Source: Microvirga sp. (GTDB lineage: Bacteria; Pseudomonadota; Alphaproteobacteria; Rhizobiales; Beijerinckiaceae). From it: a stretch of DNA of 64,000 nt. The notes beneath the pieces are model-generated. The model did not search any database. It was not told the origin of the DNA and worked only from the letters and a program-made list of their open reading frames with translations. The stretch lies in the NCBI GenBank assembly GCA_029266525.1, contig JAQSWQ010000002.1, positions 92,682 through 156,681 on the forward strand, read 5' to 3'. Of the stretch, positions 42,817-52,872 are shown piece by piece. The stretch's first letter is position 1. Each line of letters opens with the position of its first letter. The translations under genes were made by a program, and so were the position numbers.

Positions 42817-44136
42817 CTACTGCACGGCCTCGCCATGGAGGGCGATGTCGAGCCCCATGCGCTCCGACTCCACGCTCACCCGGACCGGCATCAGCAGGTC
42901 GACGATCTTGAGGATCGCGAAGGTCGCGGCGCCGCTCCAGGCGATCGTCGCGCCGACGCCTGCAAGCTGGACCAGGACCTGCCGCGGGTTGCCGTCGACG
43001 AGCCCGGGCAGGCCGGCCGCAAGCTCCGGCGTCGCCGAGATCGCGCCGACCGCGAACACGCCGGCAAGCAGCGTCCCGAGAGCGCCGCCGACGCCGTGGA
43101 CGCCGAATACGTCGAGCGAGTCGTCATAGCCGAGCCGCGGCTTCAGGGTGATGCAGGCCCAGCAGCAGATCCCGCCCGCGAGGCAGCCGATCAGCATTCC
43201 GTGCCAGGGCAGCACGTAACCCGAGGCGGGCGTGATCGTGCCGAGCCCCGCGACCGCGCCGGAGATGATGCCGAGCACCGAGGGCTTGCCGCGCGTCGTC
43301 CATTCGATCGCCATCCAGGTCAGCGCGCCGGCGCAGGCGGCGAGATGGGTCACCAGGATCGCGAGGCTCGCGCGCGAGCCGGCGGTCAGCGCCGAGCCGC
43401 CGTTGAAGCCGAACCAGCCGACCCACAAGAGCCCGGTGCCGACGACCGCCATGGTGAGGTCGTGCGGCGCGAGGTTCTCCTCGCCATAGCCGCGGCGCTT
43501 GCCGAGAACCAGCGCGGCGACGAGGCCCGCCACGCCGGCGTTGATGTGAACCACGGTGCCGCCGGCGAAGTCGAGCAGGCCGAGCGCGCCGAGGAAGCCG
43601 CCGCCCCACACCCAATGGGCGATCGGCACATAGACCAGGAACAGCCACAACGCCGTGAAGAGGAGGAAGGCCGAGAAGCGCATGCGGTCGGCGACCGCGC
43701 CCGAGACCAGCGCGCAGGTGATGATCGCGAAGGTCATCTGGTAGGTCATGAACAGGCTCTCGGGGATGGTCTTGGCGAGCGGGCTCACCGTCTCCATGCC
43801 CATGCCCCAGAGCATCGCGCGCCGGAGCGAGCCGATGAAGGCGCCGTCGCCCGTGAAGGCGAGGCTGTAGCCGGCGACGACCCAGAGCAGGGAGACGAGC
43901 GCGGTCGCCGCGAAGCATTGCGCCATGATGGCGAGGAGGTTCTTCTTGCGCACCATGCCGGCATAGAAGAGCGCAAGCCCCGGGATCGTCATCATCAGGA
44001 CGAGGGCGGTCGCGGTCATGATCCAGGCGGTGTCGGCCGGGTCGATCTTGGATGTCTCCGGCGTCTGCGCGAGGACCGGTCCGGCGGCGAATGCGGTCGC
44101 GAGGAAGAGGCTCCGGCGAAGCAGGTTCCTGGTCAT
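42817..44136 (-). CDS. amtB: Ammonium transporter AmtB, copy 2
   Basis: The 439-residue product has a signal peptide (LFLATAFAAGPVLAQ) and the same AmtB frame as copy 1: PADTAWIMTATALVLMMTIP, LLDFAGGTVVHINAGVAGLV, LLWVGWFGFNGGSALTAG and DDSLDVFGVHGVGGALGTLL. It lacks the long periplasmic loop of copy 1. It follows glnK copy 2 after 15 bases and is followed by glnK copy 1, giving glnK-amtB-glnK-amtB. Confidence 0.93.
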   Translation of the reverse strand: MTRNLLRRSLFLATAFAAGPVLAQTPETSKIDPADTAWIMTATALVLMMTIPGLALFYAGMVRKKNLLAIMAQCFAATALVSLLWVVAGYSLAFTGDGAFIGSLRRAMLWGMGMETVSPLAKTIPESLFMTYQMTFAIITCALVSGAVADRMRFSAFLLFTALWLFLVYVPIAHWVWGGGFLGALGLLDFAGGTVVHINAGVAGLVAALVLGKRRGYGEENLAPHDLTMAVVGTGLLWVGWFGFNGGSALTAGSRASLAILVTHLAACAGALTWMAIEWTTRGKPSVLGIISGAVAGLGTITPASGYVLPWHGMLIGCLAGGICCWACITLKPRLGYDDSLDVFGVHGVGGALGTLLAGVFAVGAISATPELAAGLPGLVDGNPRQVLVQLAGVGATIAWSGAATFAILKIVDLLMPVRVSVESERMGLDIALHGEAVQ

Positions 44137-44151
44137 CGATGTTCCCGTGGG

Positions 44152-44490
44152 TCAGAGCGCGTCCTGGTCGGTCTCGCCGGTGCGGATGCGGACGGCGCGC
44201 TCGAGATTAGTGACGAACACCTTGCCGTCTCCGATCTGGCCAGTGCGGGCGGCCGCGACGATCGCCTCGACCACGCGCCCGACCTGGTCGGCCTGCACCG
44301 CCGCCTCGATCTTGATCTTGGGCAGGAAGCTCACCGCGTATTCGGCGCCGCGGTAGATTTCGGTGTGGCCCTTCTGGCGCCCGTAGCCCTTGACCTCGGC
44401 GACGGTCATGCCGTGCACGCCGAGCGCGGTCAGGGCGTCACGCACCTCTTCGAGCTTGAACGGCTTGATGATCGCCGTGACGATCTTCAT
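44152..44490 (-). CDS. glnK: Nitrogen regulatory protein P-II (GlnK), copy 2
   Basis: The 112-residue PII protein is very similar to copy 1 and keeps Tyr51 ([11 protein letters not shown]) and the T-loop. Differences cluster in the middle (EAAVQADQVGRVVEAIVAAA against [20 protein letters not shown]). It heads the first of the two tandem operons. A sigma-54-like element ends 46 bases upstream of the ATG. Confidence 0.93.
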   Translation of the reverse strand: MKIVTAIIKPFKLEEVRDALTALGVHGMTVAEVKGYGRQKGHTEIYRGAEYAVSFLPKIKIEAAVQADQVGRVVEAIVAAARTGQIGDGKVFVTNLERAVRIRTGETDQDAL

Positions 44491-44535
44491 GGCAGCGCCC
44501 CCAAGGCGGCGCGAGGCCGCTTTGGCGCTGGATTA

Positions 44536-44551
44536 ATCAAGCTGCATGCCA
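44536..44551 (-). promoter_or_regulatory. Sigma-54-like promoter of glnK copy 2
   Basis: TGGCATGCAGCTTGAT on the minus strand has the GG of the -24 element and TTG of the -12 element at correct spacing, with A replacing C in TTGC. The predicted leader is about 35 bases. Confidence 0.45.
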
Positions 44552-44655
44552 AATGCGCACCGCCTGACCGAAGGGCGAAGACGCCCCGGCGCTGCTCAAG
44601 CGGGCAGCATCACGGGCCGAAGTTTAGGCAGGATGCCTAACGGCGCGTCAGACAC

Positions 44656-45522
44656 CTAGGCGAGATCGGCTCGCGGGCGGATCAAGCCCTCCTGCGCGAC
44701 CGAGGCGACGAGCGTGCCGTCCTGAGCGAAGATGAGCCCGCGCGAGAAGCCCCGCGCGCCGGAGGTGCTCGGGCTGTCCTGCGCATAGAGCAGCCACTCG
44801 TCGGCGCGGAAGGGGCGGTGGAACCACAGCGCATGGTCGAGGCTCGCGGCCTGGATCGAGCGCTCGAACACCGTGCGGCCATGCGCGATCAGCGCCGAAT
44901 CGAGGAGGGTCATGTCCGACGCATAGGCGAGCACGCATTGGTGGATCGCCGGATCGTCCGGCAGCCGGCCGGTGGTGCGTATCCAGACGTTGAACTTCGG
45001 CTCCATCGGCTCGCGCGAGAGATAGCGCCGGTATTCCACCGGCCGGAGCTCGATCGGTCGCTCGCGCTCGTAATAGGCGCGCACCGGGTCGGGCATCATC
45101 GGCATCACGTTCGCCTTGATCTCGGCCTCGCTCGGCAGCGCCTCGGGCCCCGGCACCTGCGGCATGGCGAAGGCGTGGTCGTAGCCCTCCTCCTTGAGGT
45201 GGAAGGAAACCGACATCGAGAAGATCGGCTGGCCGTGCTGGATCGCGATCACCCGGCGCGTGGTGAAGCTTCTCCCGTCGCGAATGCGGTCGACCTCGTA
45301 GATGATCGGCACCTTGGGGTCGCCGCCGAGGAGAAAATAGGCGTGCAGCGAATGGGGCTCGCGTCCGTCCACGGTGCGGCAGGCCGCGACCAGCGCCTGC
45401 CCGATCACCTGGCCTCCGAACACCCGCTGCCAGCCGACCTGCGGGCTCCTGCCCCGGAAGAGATTGATCTCGAGCTGCTCGAGATCGAGGATTGCGAGGA
45501 GGTCGGCGACGGCGCTGGACAT
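44656..45522 (-). CDS. tesB: Acyl-CoA thioesterase II (TesB)
   Basis: TesB hydrolyses acyl-CoA to free acid and CoA. The 288-residue double-hotdog protein shows NLFRGRSPQVGWQRVFGGQV, SLHAYFLLGGDPKVPIIYEV and RDGRSFTTRRVIAIQHGQPI in the first hotdog. The second has LAYASDMTLLDSAL, SLDHALWFHRPFRADEWLLY and SRGLIFAQDGTLVASVAQEG. The ATG at 45522 is preferred over the TTG just upstream. The gene stands alone. Confidence 0.92.
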   Translation of the reverse strand: MSSAVADLLAILDLEQLEINLFRGRSPQVGWQRVFGGQVIGQALVAACRTVDGREPHSLHAYFLLGGDPKVPIIYEVDRIRDGRSFTTRRVIAIQHGQPIFSMSVSFHLKEEGYDHAFAMPQVPGPEALPSEAEIKANVMPMMPDPVRAYYERERPIELRPVEYRRYLSREPMEPKFNVWIRTTGRLPDDPAIHQCVLAYASDMTLLDSALIAHGRTVFERSIQAASLDHALWFHRPFRADEWLLYAQDSPSTSGARGFSRGLIFAQDGTLVASVAQEGLIRPRADLA

Positions 45523-45740
45523 CAAGGCTTCCGGACGGCGAGGAACGCCGGCATGTGGACGGGCGCATGCAAGCCCGTCAAGCTTGGGGCCGAACCCGCC
45601 GGCTGAGGTCCAGAAACGGATCGCTGCGTCGGGCGTTGAACCACCGGGTAGGCAGCTCCTCGGGCTTCGCGCCCGTGGCGGCGGTTACGATCGACTCACG
45701 TTTTCGGGCCTATTCTGGCCTTCGGGACTGGAGGAAGCGG

Positions 45741-46445
45741 ATGCGCCGAAGGCTCGGCCTGTGTGCGGCCGCAGGGCTGATGACGGCCTTTGCGCCCGCC
45801 GAGTTCGGCCGGGCGGTCCTCGGCGGCGGCGAAGCGCTCGCGATCGAGCGCCGCGAGCCCGCCGCCGGCCCGAAGAAGGCGCGTGCGGCAAAGAGCAGCG
45901 TACCGCGGCGCGAACAGCCCCAGGACGGCCGCCCGCGCTTCGGCAAGCCGTCCAGCTATGTGGCTTCCTTCGCGCCGGCTCTCTATGGCCGGCCCTATGC
46001 GAGCGGTCCGTTCGTGCCGAACCCGCTGGTCTCGTCCGAGCACCGGGCGACCCCGGAATATGACTACCTCTACACGGCGGCGCTGACCTCGGCGTCTCCG
46101 CCATCGCCGTCGAGCTACCGCTACGCCGCCGACAGCAGCTATCTCCTTCGTCCGACCTTCGGGCGGAGCGGGATCGCCCTCGCCTATCGCTGGCGTCACT
46201 GCATGAATGCCGGCCTTGGCCCGGCGCCGCGCGGCTTGGCCGTGCAGCTCGGCGCGCCGGACGCGCCGGTCGTCAGCCGCGACCGCGGCCAGAAGATCGA
46301 CAACGCGCTCAACCCCTCGATCCTCGCCGGACATCCGAGCGCGCGTGGAAGCGCGGGCGGCCCGAACCTCCAGCTCGCGGAGGCATTCCGGCCCTCCGGC
46401 TGGGGCTCGGCCGAGACCCACCGCCCCTGCGTCACGGTGCGCTGA
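45741..46445 (+). CDS. Secreted hypothetical protein
   Basis: The 234-residue product has an export-signal-like N-terminus (MRRRLGLCAAAGLMTAFAPA) and a basic linker (PKKARAAKSSVPRREQPQDG). The Tyr/Ser/Pro-rich middle (EYDYLYTAALTSASPPSPSS) resembles envelope proteins of Hyphomicrobiales. Two cysteines are in the second half (RHCMNAG, RPCVTVR). No named domain is recognised. GGAGG six bases before the ATG at 45741 fixes the start. Confidence 0.6.
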   Translation: MRRRLGLCAAAGLMTAFAPAEFGRAVLGGGEALAIERREPAAGPKKARAAKSSVPRREQPQDGRPRFGKPSSYVASFAPALYGRPYASGPFVPNPLVSSEHRATPEYDYLYTAALTSASPPSPSSYRYAADSSYLLRPTFGRSGIALAYRWRHCMNAGLGPAPRGLAVQLGAPDAPVVSRDRGQKIDNALNPSILAGHPSARGSAGGPNLQLAEAFRPSGWGSAETHRPCVTVR

Positions 46446-46449
46446 GCGC

Positions 46450-47207
46450 TCAGGCCTTGAGGCGGTAGCCGGTCTTGAGCATCCAGCCCGCGACCGCGAG
46501 GCACCCGCCCAAGAAGATCAGCGTCATGGCAAAGCTCACGCCGACGCTGACGTCGGAGATGCCGTAGAAGCTCCAGCGGAAGCCGCTGACGAGGTAGACC
46601 ACCGGATTGAACAGGGTCGCGGTCCGCCAGAACGGCGGCAGCATGTCGATCGAGTAGAAGCTGCCGCCGAGAAAGGTCAGCGGCGTCACGATGAGGAGCG
46701 GGACCAATTGCAGCTTCTCGAAGCCGTCGGCCCAGATGCCGATGATGAAGCCGAACAGGCTGAAGGTCACCGCGGTGATAACGAGGAAGTAGAGCATCCA
46801 GAACGGGTGCGCGATGCGCAGCGGCACGAACAGGCTCGCGGTGGCGAGGATGATCAGGCCAAGCAGGATCGACTTCGTCGCGGCCGCGCCGACATAGCTC
46901 AAGAGAATCTCGGCATAGGAGACCGGCGCCGACAGGAGCTCGTAGATCGTGCCGGTGAACTTCGGGAAGTAGATGCCGAAGGAGGCGTTGGCGATGCTCT
47001 GCGTGAGAAGGGAGAGCATGATCAGGCCCGGCACGATGAAGGCTCCGTAAGGCACGCCGTCGATGTCCTGGATGCGCCCGCCGATCGCCGCCCCGAACAC
47101 GACGAAATAGAGCGACGTCGAGAGCACCGGCGAGACGATGCTCTGGAGCAATGTGCGGAAGGTCCGGGCCATCTCGAAGGCGTAGATCGCGCGCACCGCT
47201 TGCAGGT

Positions 47208-47211
<4 letters not shown>
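46450..47211 (-). CDS. ABC-2 type transporter permease
   Basis: The 253-residue membrane protein has six helices. The ABC-2 pattern includes [60 protein letters not shown] and [20 protein letters not shown]. It resembles YadH/NodJ-type permeases for drugs or glycolipids. The ATG at 47211 overlaps the ATPase stop (ATGA), so it belongs to a two-gene exporter. Since the ATPase gene is frameshifted, the transporter may be inactive. Confidence 0.87.
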
Positions 47212-48135
<924 letters not shown>

Positions 48136-48221
48136 GAAAGCGCAAAGCACGAACGGGGCCGCCTTGTAAGCGGCGCCTGATCGTTTGGCGACACGCCAGA
48201 GATGGCGATGGTCTGAACGGG

Positions 48222-49481
48222 TCAGGCCGGCCGCAGCGCCAGCCGCTCGACCGGGCGCTCCTTGATCGGCCAGTTGATCACCGCCGCAAACAGCCCGAGC
48301 CCGATCGAGATCGTCCACATCAGGTCGTAGTTGCCGCGCAGATCGTAGAGCCGGCCGGCGCCCCAGCCGCCGAGGAAGCTCCCGACCTGGTGGCTGAAGA
48401 ACACGATGCCGTAGAGGGTCGACATGTAGCGCGGCCCGAACACGTAGCCGATCAGGCCGCTGGTCAGCGGCACCGTGCCGAGCCACAGGAACCCGAGCGC
48501 CGCCGCGAAGGCGAGCACCGTGATCCAGGACAGCGGCAGGACCAGGAACAGCGCGAAGACGAGCGAGCGCAAAAGATAGAGCAGGGCCAGCATGTCCTTC
48601 TTCTTATGGCGGCCGCCGAGCCAGGCCCACATCAGCGAGCCTGCGATGTTGAACAGGCCGACGAGCCCGATCGCCCAGCCGCCGAGCTCGAGCGGCGACA
48701 CGGTGATCCCGAGCGCCGTCATGCCGACGCCCTTGTCGGAGATGTAGGGCGGCAGGTGCAGCCCGACGAAGGCGACGTGGAAGCCGCAGACGAAGAAGCC
48801 GAAGGTCAGGAGCCAGAAGCTCTGCGACCCGAACGCCTCGTTGAGCGCTTCGCGGCTGGTCTGGGCCGGCCCGGACGGGGCCGGCGCGGCGCCGCGATCC
48901 TCGCGCAGGCCGAGGGCGAGCGGGATCATGACCACCGAGACCGCCGCCAGCACGAGCATGGTGGCGTGCCAGTCGCCCAGGCGCTCCTGCATGAGCGAGG
49001 CGAAGGGCACCACCGCGAACTGCCCGAAGGATCCGCCGGCCGTGACGACGCCGAGCGCGATCGAGCGCTTGGCGAGCGGCGTCTGGCGCGTGATCACGCC
49101 GAAGATCGGCCCGAAGCCGGCGGCCGCCATGCCGATGCCGGTGAGCGCGTTGCCGAGGGTCAGGAGCACGCCTTCGGTCGCGATCGCGATCATCACCATG
49201 CCGGCGACGTAGAGCGCGGCGCCGCCCGCGACCGTGCGCGCCGTGCCGAAGCGGTCGCCGAGGTTGCCGACGAAGGGCGAGAAGACGCCCATCAGGAGCA
49301 TCGACAGCGCGTTGCCGAAGGACCACAGCTCGCGCCCGACCTGAAGGTCGCGCGCGATCGGCGTCTGGAAGATGCCGAAGCTCTGCCGCGCGCCGATGCC
49401 GATCGCCAGGATCACGGCCCCGCAGATCACTGGAACCCAGAAGCTGCGCTCCTTGCGGGCGGGGACTGCGTTCGTTTGCAT
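48222..49481 (-). CDS. MFS transporter
   Basis: The 419-residue protein has twelve membrane segments. It begins with [20 protein letters not shown] and [40 protein letters not shown] is the MFS loop after segment 2. Such sequences are usually assigned to the oxalate/formate antiporter-like or monocarboxylate group. The substrate is unknown. The ATG at 49481 has AGGAG five bases upstream. Confidence 0.82.
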   Translation of the reverse strand: MQTNAVPARKERSFWVPVICGAVILAIGIGARQSFGIFQTPIARDLQVGRELWSFGNALSMLLMGVFSPFVGNLGDRFGTARTVAGGAALYVAGMVMIAIATEGVLLTLGNALTGIGMAAAGFGPIFGVITRQTPLAKRSIALGVVTAGGSFGQFAVVPFASLMQERLGDWHATMLVLAAVSVVMIPLALGLREDRGAAPAPSGPAQTSREALNEAFGSQSFWLLTFGFFVCGFHVAFVGLHLPPYISDKGVGMTALGITVSPLELGGWAIGLVGLFNIAGSLMWAWLGGRHKKKDMLALLYLLRSLVFALFLVLPLSWITVLAFAAALGFLWLGTVPLTSGLIGYVFGPRYMSTLYGIVFFSHQVGSFLGGWGAGRLYDLRGNYDLMWTISIGLGLFAAVINWPIKERPVERLALRPA

Positions 49482-49651
49482 GGAGGCTCCTGCGCGCGTG
49501 ACGTGCCCCACAGGGCTGCGTGAAGACCTGGTTTTCTCCCGCGCGGCGGCGGGCCGCTATGTAAGCGGCTCCGCCCGGTTTGGCGACACCTCCCGGGCAG
49601 CCCGCATATCGTCCCAAGCGGCGGAATACGGACTCCGGTCGGTATCGATCG

Positions 49652-49897
49652 ATGAGCAAACGGGATAAACTTATCGCGGCTATTCGAAACAATCCCCGGG
49701 ATGTCGGGTTCGATGACGCATGCAGAGTGGCGATGTGGCTCGGCTTCACCGCGTCCGGAGGCGCGGGCTCTCACAGAGCATACTCGCGTCGTGGCGAGCC
49801 CACTTTGCTGAATTTTCAGAATCGGAACGGCAAGATCAAGCCGTACCAGGCGAGGCAGCTGATTGCCATGATCGACAAATACGAGAATGAGCTGTGA
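49652..49897 (+). CDS. HicA-like toxin of a HicAB-type module
   Basis: The 81-residue basic protein has the dsRNA-binding-like HicA pattern GFDDACRVAMWLGFTASGGA followed by GSHRAYSRRGEP with the conserved Gly-Ser-His. The second half (LLNFQNRNGKIKPYQARQLI) differs from classical HicA and marks a separate subfamily. HicA toxins cleave mRNA. The stop overlaps the GTG of the next gene (GTGA), as expected for toxin-antitoxin coupling. Confidence 0.72.
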   Translation: MSKRDKLIAAIRNNPRDVGFDDACRVAMWLGFTASGGAGSHRAYSRRGEPTLLNFQNRNGKIKPYQARQLIAMIDKYENEL

Positions 49898-50106
49898 TCG
49901 ATCCCAGCCGATATGCCGCCAAAGTCTTCTGGAGCGATGAGGACGAGGGATTCGTGGCCGAAGCGATTGATCTCCCCGGATGCTCGGCCTTCGGCGAAAC
50001 CCAGAGCGAAGCGATCGCCGAGCTGCAGGACGCCATCAGAGCGTGGATCGCGGCCGCGACTGCGGCGGGAAATGAAGTCCCCCATCCGCGCCGCGAGGTG
50101 GCTTGA
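49894..50106 (+). CDS. HicB-like antitoxin
   Basis: The 70-residue protein has the HicB fold: YAAKVFWSDEDEGFVAEAID, LPGCSAFGETQSEAIAELQD and AIRAWIAAA. It has no C-terminal DNA-binding domain, so it may neutralise HicA without self-regulation. The GTG start at 49894 overlaps the hicA stop by four bases. Confidence 0.75.
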   Translation: MIDPSRYAAKVFWSDEDEGFVAEAIDLPGCSAFGETQSEAIAELQDAIRAWIAAATAAGNEVPHPRREVA

Positions 50107-50148
50107 GCCGACCGTCATCGTTCGCCAAGAACTTAAGCACAAGAACAC

Positions 50149-51411
50149 ATGCCTGACAGGCGCGAAGATATGTCTTCAAGCTCCGCGGCCTGGCGCATCG
50201 TCATCGCCGGCGGCGGCATCGCCGGGCTGTCGCTCGGACTAGCGCTGGCGCAGGCGCTCGGGGCGGGCGTCGCCATCACGGTCTGCGACCCGGCGCTGAA
50301 CCGCGATCCGTCCGGCGACAGACGCGCCTATGCCATTGCGGCGGGCGCGCGCAAGATGCTGCAGGCTTTGGGCGTCTGGGCCGGCATCGAGCCCGGCGCG
50401 CAGCCGATCCTCGACATGGTCATCACCGACAGCCGGGTCGGCGACCCGGTGCGGCCGGTGTTCCTGACCTTCGCGGGCGAGGTCGAGCCCGGCGAGCCCT
50501 TCGCCCACATGGTCGAGAGCGGCGCGCTCGTGGCCGCACTCGCGGCGGCCTGCCGGGCGGCAGGCGTCGATCTGCGCCCCGCGGCGGTTGCGGGCTTTGC
50601 GCTCGAAGCCGAGGCCGTCCGCGTCGAGCTGCCGGAGGGCGCGATCGATGCCCATCTTCTCGTCGCCGCCGACGGTGCGCGCTCGCGGCTGCGCGAGATG
50701 GCCGCCATCGGCTGGATCGGCTGGTCCTATTCGCAATCCGGCATCGTCGCGACGATCGCCCATGAGCGCGACCACGAAGGCCGCGCGGTCGAGCATTTCC
50801 TGCCCTCCGGCCCCTTCGCGCTCCTGCCGCTCGCGCCCGGCGGAGCCTTGGGGCATCGCACCTCGATCGTCTGGACCGAGCGGGAGGAGAATGTGCCGCA
50901 TCTCCTCGCGCTGGACCCTGAGGACCAGCGCGCCGAGGTCGAGCGGCGCTTCGGCCTGCAGCTCGGCGCGATCGCCTTGGAGACGCCGTTCAGGGCCCAT
51001 CCGCTCGCCTTCGGCATCGCCCGGCGGTTCTGCGCGGAGCGGCTGGCGCTCCTCGGCGATGCGGCGCATGTGATCCACCCGATCGCCGGCCAGGGGCTGA
51101 ACCTCGGGCTGAAGGATGCAGCCGCGCTCGCCGAGGCGATCGTCGACGCGGCGCGGCTCGGGCTCGACCCGGGCGGCGCCGAGGTGCTCGGGACTTACGA
51201 GCGCGCTCGCCGCTTCGACACCTTCTCCATGGGCGTCGTCACCGACGGCCTCAACCGGCTGTTCTCGAACGACGCGCTGCCCCTACGCCTCCTGCGCGAC
51301 CTCGGATTGGGCGTGGTGGACCGCATGCCGGCGCTGAAGCGCTTCTTCATCCGCGAGGCCGCGGGGCTTTCTGGCGAGGGTCCGCGGCTGATGCGCGGGG
51401 AGGGGCTGTAG
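50149..51411 (+). CDS. UbiH/UbiF-type FAD-dependent ubiquinone hydroxylase
   Basis: The 420-residue flavoprotein has the FAD loop IVIAGGGIAGLSLGLALAQA, the mid motif HLLVAADGARSRLREMAAIG, and the second FAD motif LALLGDAAHVIHPIAGQGLN plus LGLKDAAALAEAIVDA, typical of ring hydroxylases of ubiquinone synthesis. Which ring carbon it acts on cannot be read. The ATG at 50149 is used; the ATG at 50170 is an alternative start just before the FAD strand. Confidence 0.85.
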   Translation: MPDRREDMSSSSAAWRIVIAGGGIAGLSLGLALAQALGAGVAITVCDPALNRDPSGDRRAYAIAAGARKMLQALGVWAGIEPGAQPILDMVITDSRVGDPVRPVFLTFAGEVEPGEPFAHMVESGALVAALAAACRAAGVDLRPAAVAGFALEAEAVRVELPEGAIDAHLLVAADGARSRLREMAAIGWIGWSYSQSGIVATIAHERDHEGRAVEHFLPSGPFALLPLAPGGALGHRTSIVWTEREENVPHLLALDPEDQRAEVERRFGLQLGAIALETPFRAHPLAFGIARRFCAERLALLGDAAHVIHPIAGQGLNLGLKDAAALAEAIVDAARLGLDPGGAEVLGTYERARRFDTFSMGVVTDGLNRLFSNDALPLRLLRDLGLGVVDRMPALKRFFIREAAGLSGEGPRLMRGEGL

Positions 51412-51412
51412 C

Positions 51413-51940
51413 TCACCCCTTCGCCCGCTCGATCCCCTCCTCGATCAGGCGCTTCGCGTCCTCGGCGTCGCCCCAGCGGACCATCTTGACCCATTTGCCG
51501 GGCTCGAGGTCCTTGTAGTGCTCGAAGAAGTGCTGGATCTGCCGAATCGTGATGTCGGGCAGGTCGGTGTAGTTGGCGATGCGCTCGTAGCGGGCGGTGA
51601 GCTTGCGCGAGGGCACGGCGACGATCTTCTCGTCCTGCCCCGCCTCGTCCTCCATGAGAAGGACGCCGACCGGGCGCACGCTCATCACGGCGCCCGGCAC
51701 GATCGCCCGGGTGTTGGCGACGAGCACGTCGCAAGGGTCGCCGTCGCCCGACAGCGTGTGCGGGATGAAGCCGTAGTTCCCGGGATAACGCATCGCCGTG
51801 TAGAGGAAGCGGTCGACGACCAGCGTGCCGGCGGCCTTGTCCATCTCGTATTTGATCGGCTCGCCGCCGATCGGCACCTCGATCACGACGTTCACGTCGT
51901 GCGGCGGGTCCTTGCCGATCGGGATGGCGTCGATGCGCAT
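51413..51940 (-). CDS. ppa: Inorganic pyrophosphatase
   Basis: Ppa hydrolyses pyrophosphate to drive biosynthesis. The 175-residue enzyme has the family I pattern: [40 protein letters not shown] with the three catalytic Asp, and [15 protein letters not shown]. The gene converges on the ubiquinone hydroxylase with one base between the two stops. Confidence 0.95.
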   Translation of the reverse strand: MRIDAIPIGKDPPHDVNVVIEVPIGGEPIKYEMDKAAGTLVVDRFLYTAMRYPGNYGFIPHTLSGDGDPCDVLVANTRAIVPGAVMSVRPVGVLLMEDEAGQDEKIVAVPSRKLTARYERIANYTDLPDITIRQIQHFFEHYKDLEPGKWVKMVRWGDAEDAKRLIEEGIERAKG

Positions 51941-51972
51941 GGCGGTTCTCGATTTGTCGAGGCGGTCGTCTC

Positions 51973-52083
51973 CGCCCGGAGCCCGGAGCCGGCGGAGAGC
52001 CGGGACCCACGAACGCTCGACCGCGCGGGAGGATCCCGGATCTGCGCCGCGACACTCCGTGCCGCCGCGCGTCCGGGATGACG
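51973..52083. repeat. Palindromic repeat between GNAT and ppa genes
   Basis: GAGCCGGGACCCACGAACGC, a central TCCCGGATCTGCG and terminal GTCCGGGATGAC are units of the same CCGGGA-type element as at 6695 and 35472. The copy is less symmetrical, probably older. Confidence 0.55.
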
Positions 52084-52093
52084 GAGGAGCAAA

Positions 52094-52600
52094 CTAACGA
52101 AACAGGTAGGCGACCTTGGTGAGGCTCGAGCCGGCGACCCGGTCGCTCGTCTCGGCGATGACCTTGCCGCCGAGACGCTCGTAGAAAGCGCGGCCGCGCT
52201 CGTTCTCGGAGAGGCACCACACCGCGATGCGCTTGATGCCGCGGTCGATGAGGTCGTTGCGCACCGCCCGGAACATCCGCGTGCCGAAGCCGATGCCCTG
52301 GTACTCCGGCGCGAGGTAGAGCTCGTCGATCTCGCCGTCGGCCGGCAGCGCGCGGTCGCGGCAGCGCCCGTAGGACACGTAGCCGGCGACGGTTTCGGCG
52401 ACGTCGAGCACCACCAGCGGCCGGCCGCGGCCAATCGTCGAGAGCCACCAGCGCGGGCCGCGCCGCGCCATCATCCGCTCGAGCGCAATCGCCGGGATGA
52501 CGCCCTGATAGGCCTCGCGCCAAGCGGCGTCGAACACGCCCGACAGCGCGGCGGCGTCCTCGCTGCGCGCCCGGCGGATGCTGATGGTCAGTTCTTTCAT
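52094..52600 (-). CDS. GNAT family N-acetyltransferase
   Basis: The 168-residue protein has the acetyl-CoA fold: ISIRRARSEDAAALSGVFDA, EIDELYLAPEYQGIGFGTRM containing the pyrophosphate-binding Q-x-x-G-x-G/A type loop, and RGRAFYERLGGKVIAETSD. The substrate is not evident. The ATG at 52600 (MKELTISIRR) is the start closest to the first beta strand; the frame upstream to 52756 is not conserved. Confidence 0.85.
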   Translation of the reverse strand: MKELTISIRRARSEDAAALSGVFDAAWREAYQGVIPAIALERMMARRGPRWWLSTIGRGRPLVVLDVAETVAGYVSYGRCRDRALPADGEIDELYLAPEYQGIGFGTRMFRAVRNDLIDRGIKRIAVWCLSENERGRAFYERLGGKVIAETSDRVAGSSLTKVAYLFR

Positions 52601-52872
52601 GGCCGTTGCCCCTGAAGAGCGGCTTGGCTTGGCCCGACGCGCGGTCCTGCGAAGCTTCTGTGACGAAGCGAAATCTGCGCCAAGGTTAACCAGCGTGGGA
52701 AGGGCCGCGCCGTGCCGTGCCGCACGGTTCTGTGGAGAGTTGTGAAAAGGCCACAACGGCGGAAAACCCGGCCTCGTTGCCCGGAAGGCGCATCGCTGCT
52801 AAGGCCGCCCTCTGCGCCCATCTGGCCCGCCGATCCCCGGCCGATCCCGGCTGGCGTTAAGATTGAGCAAGA

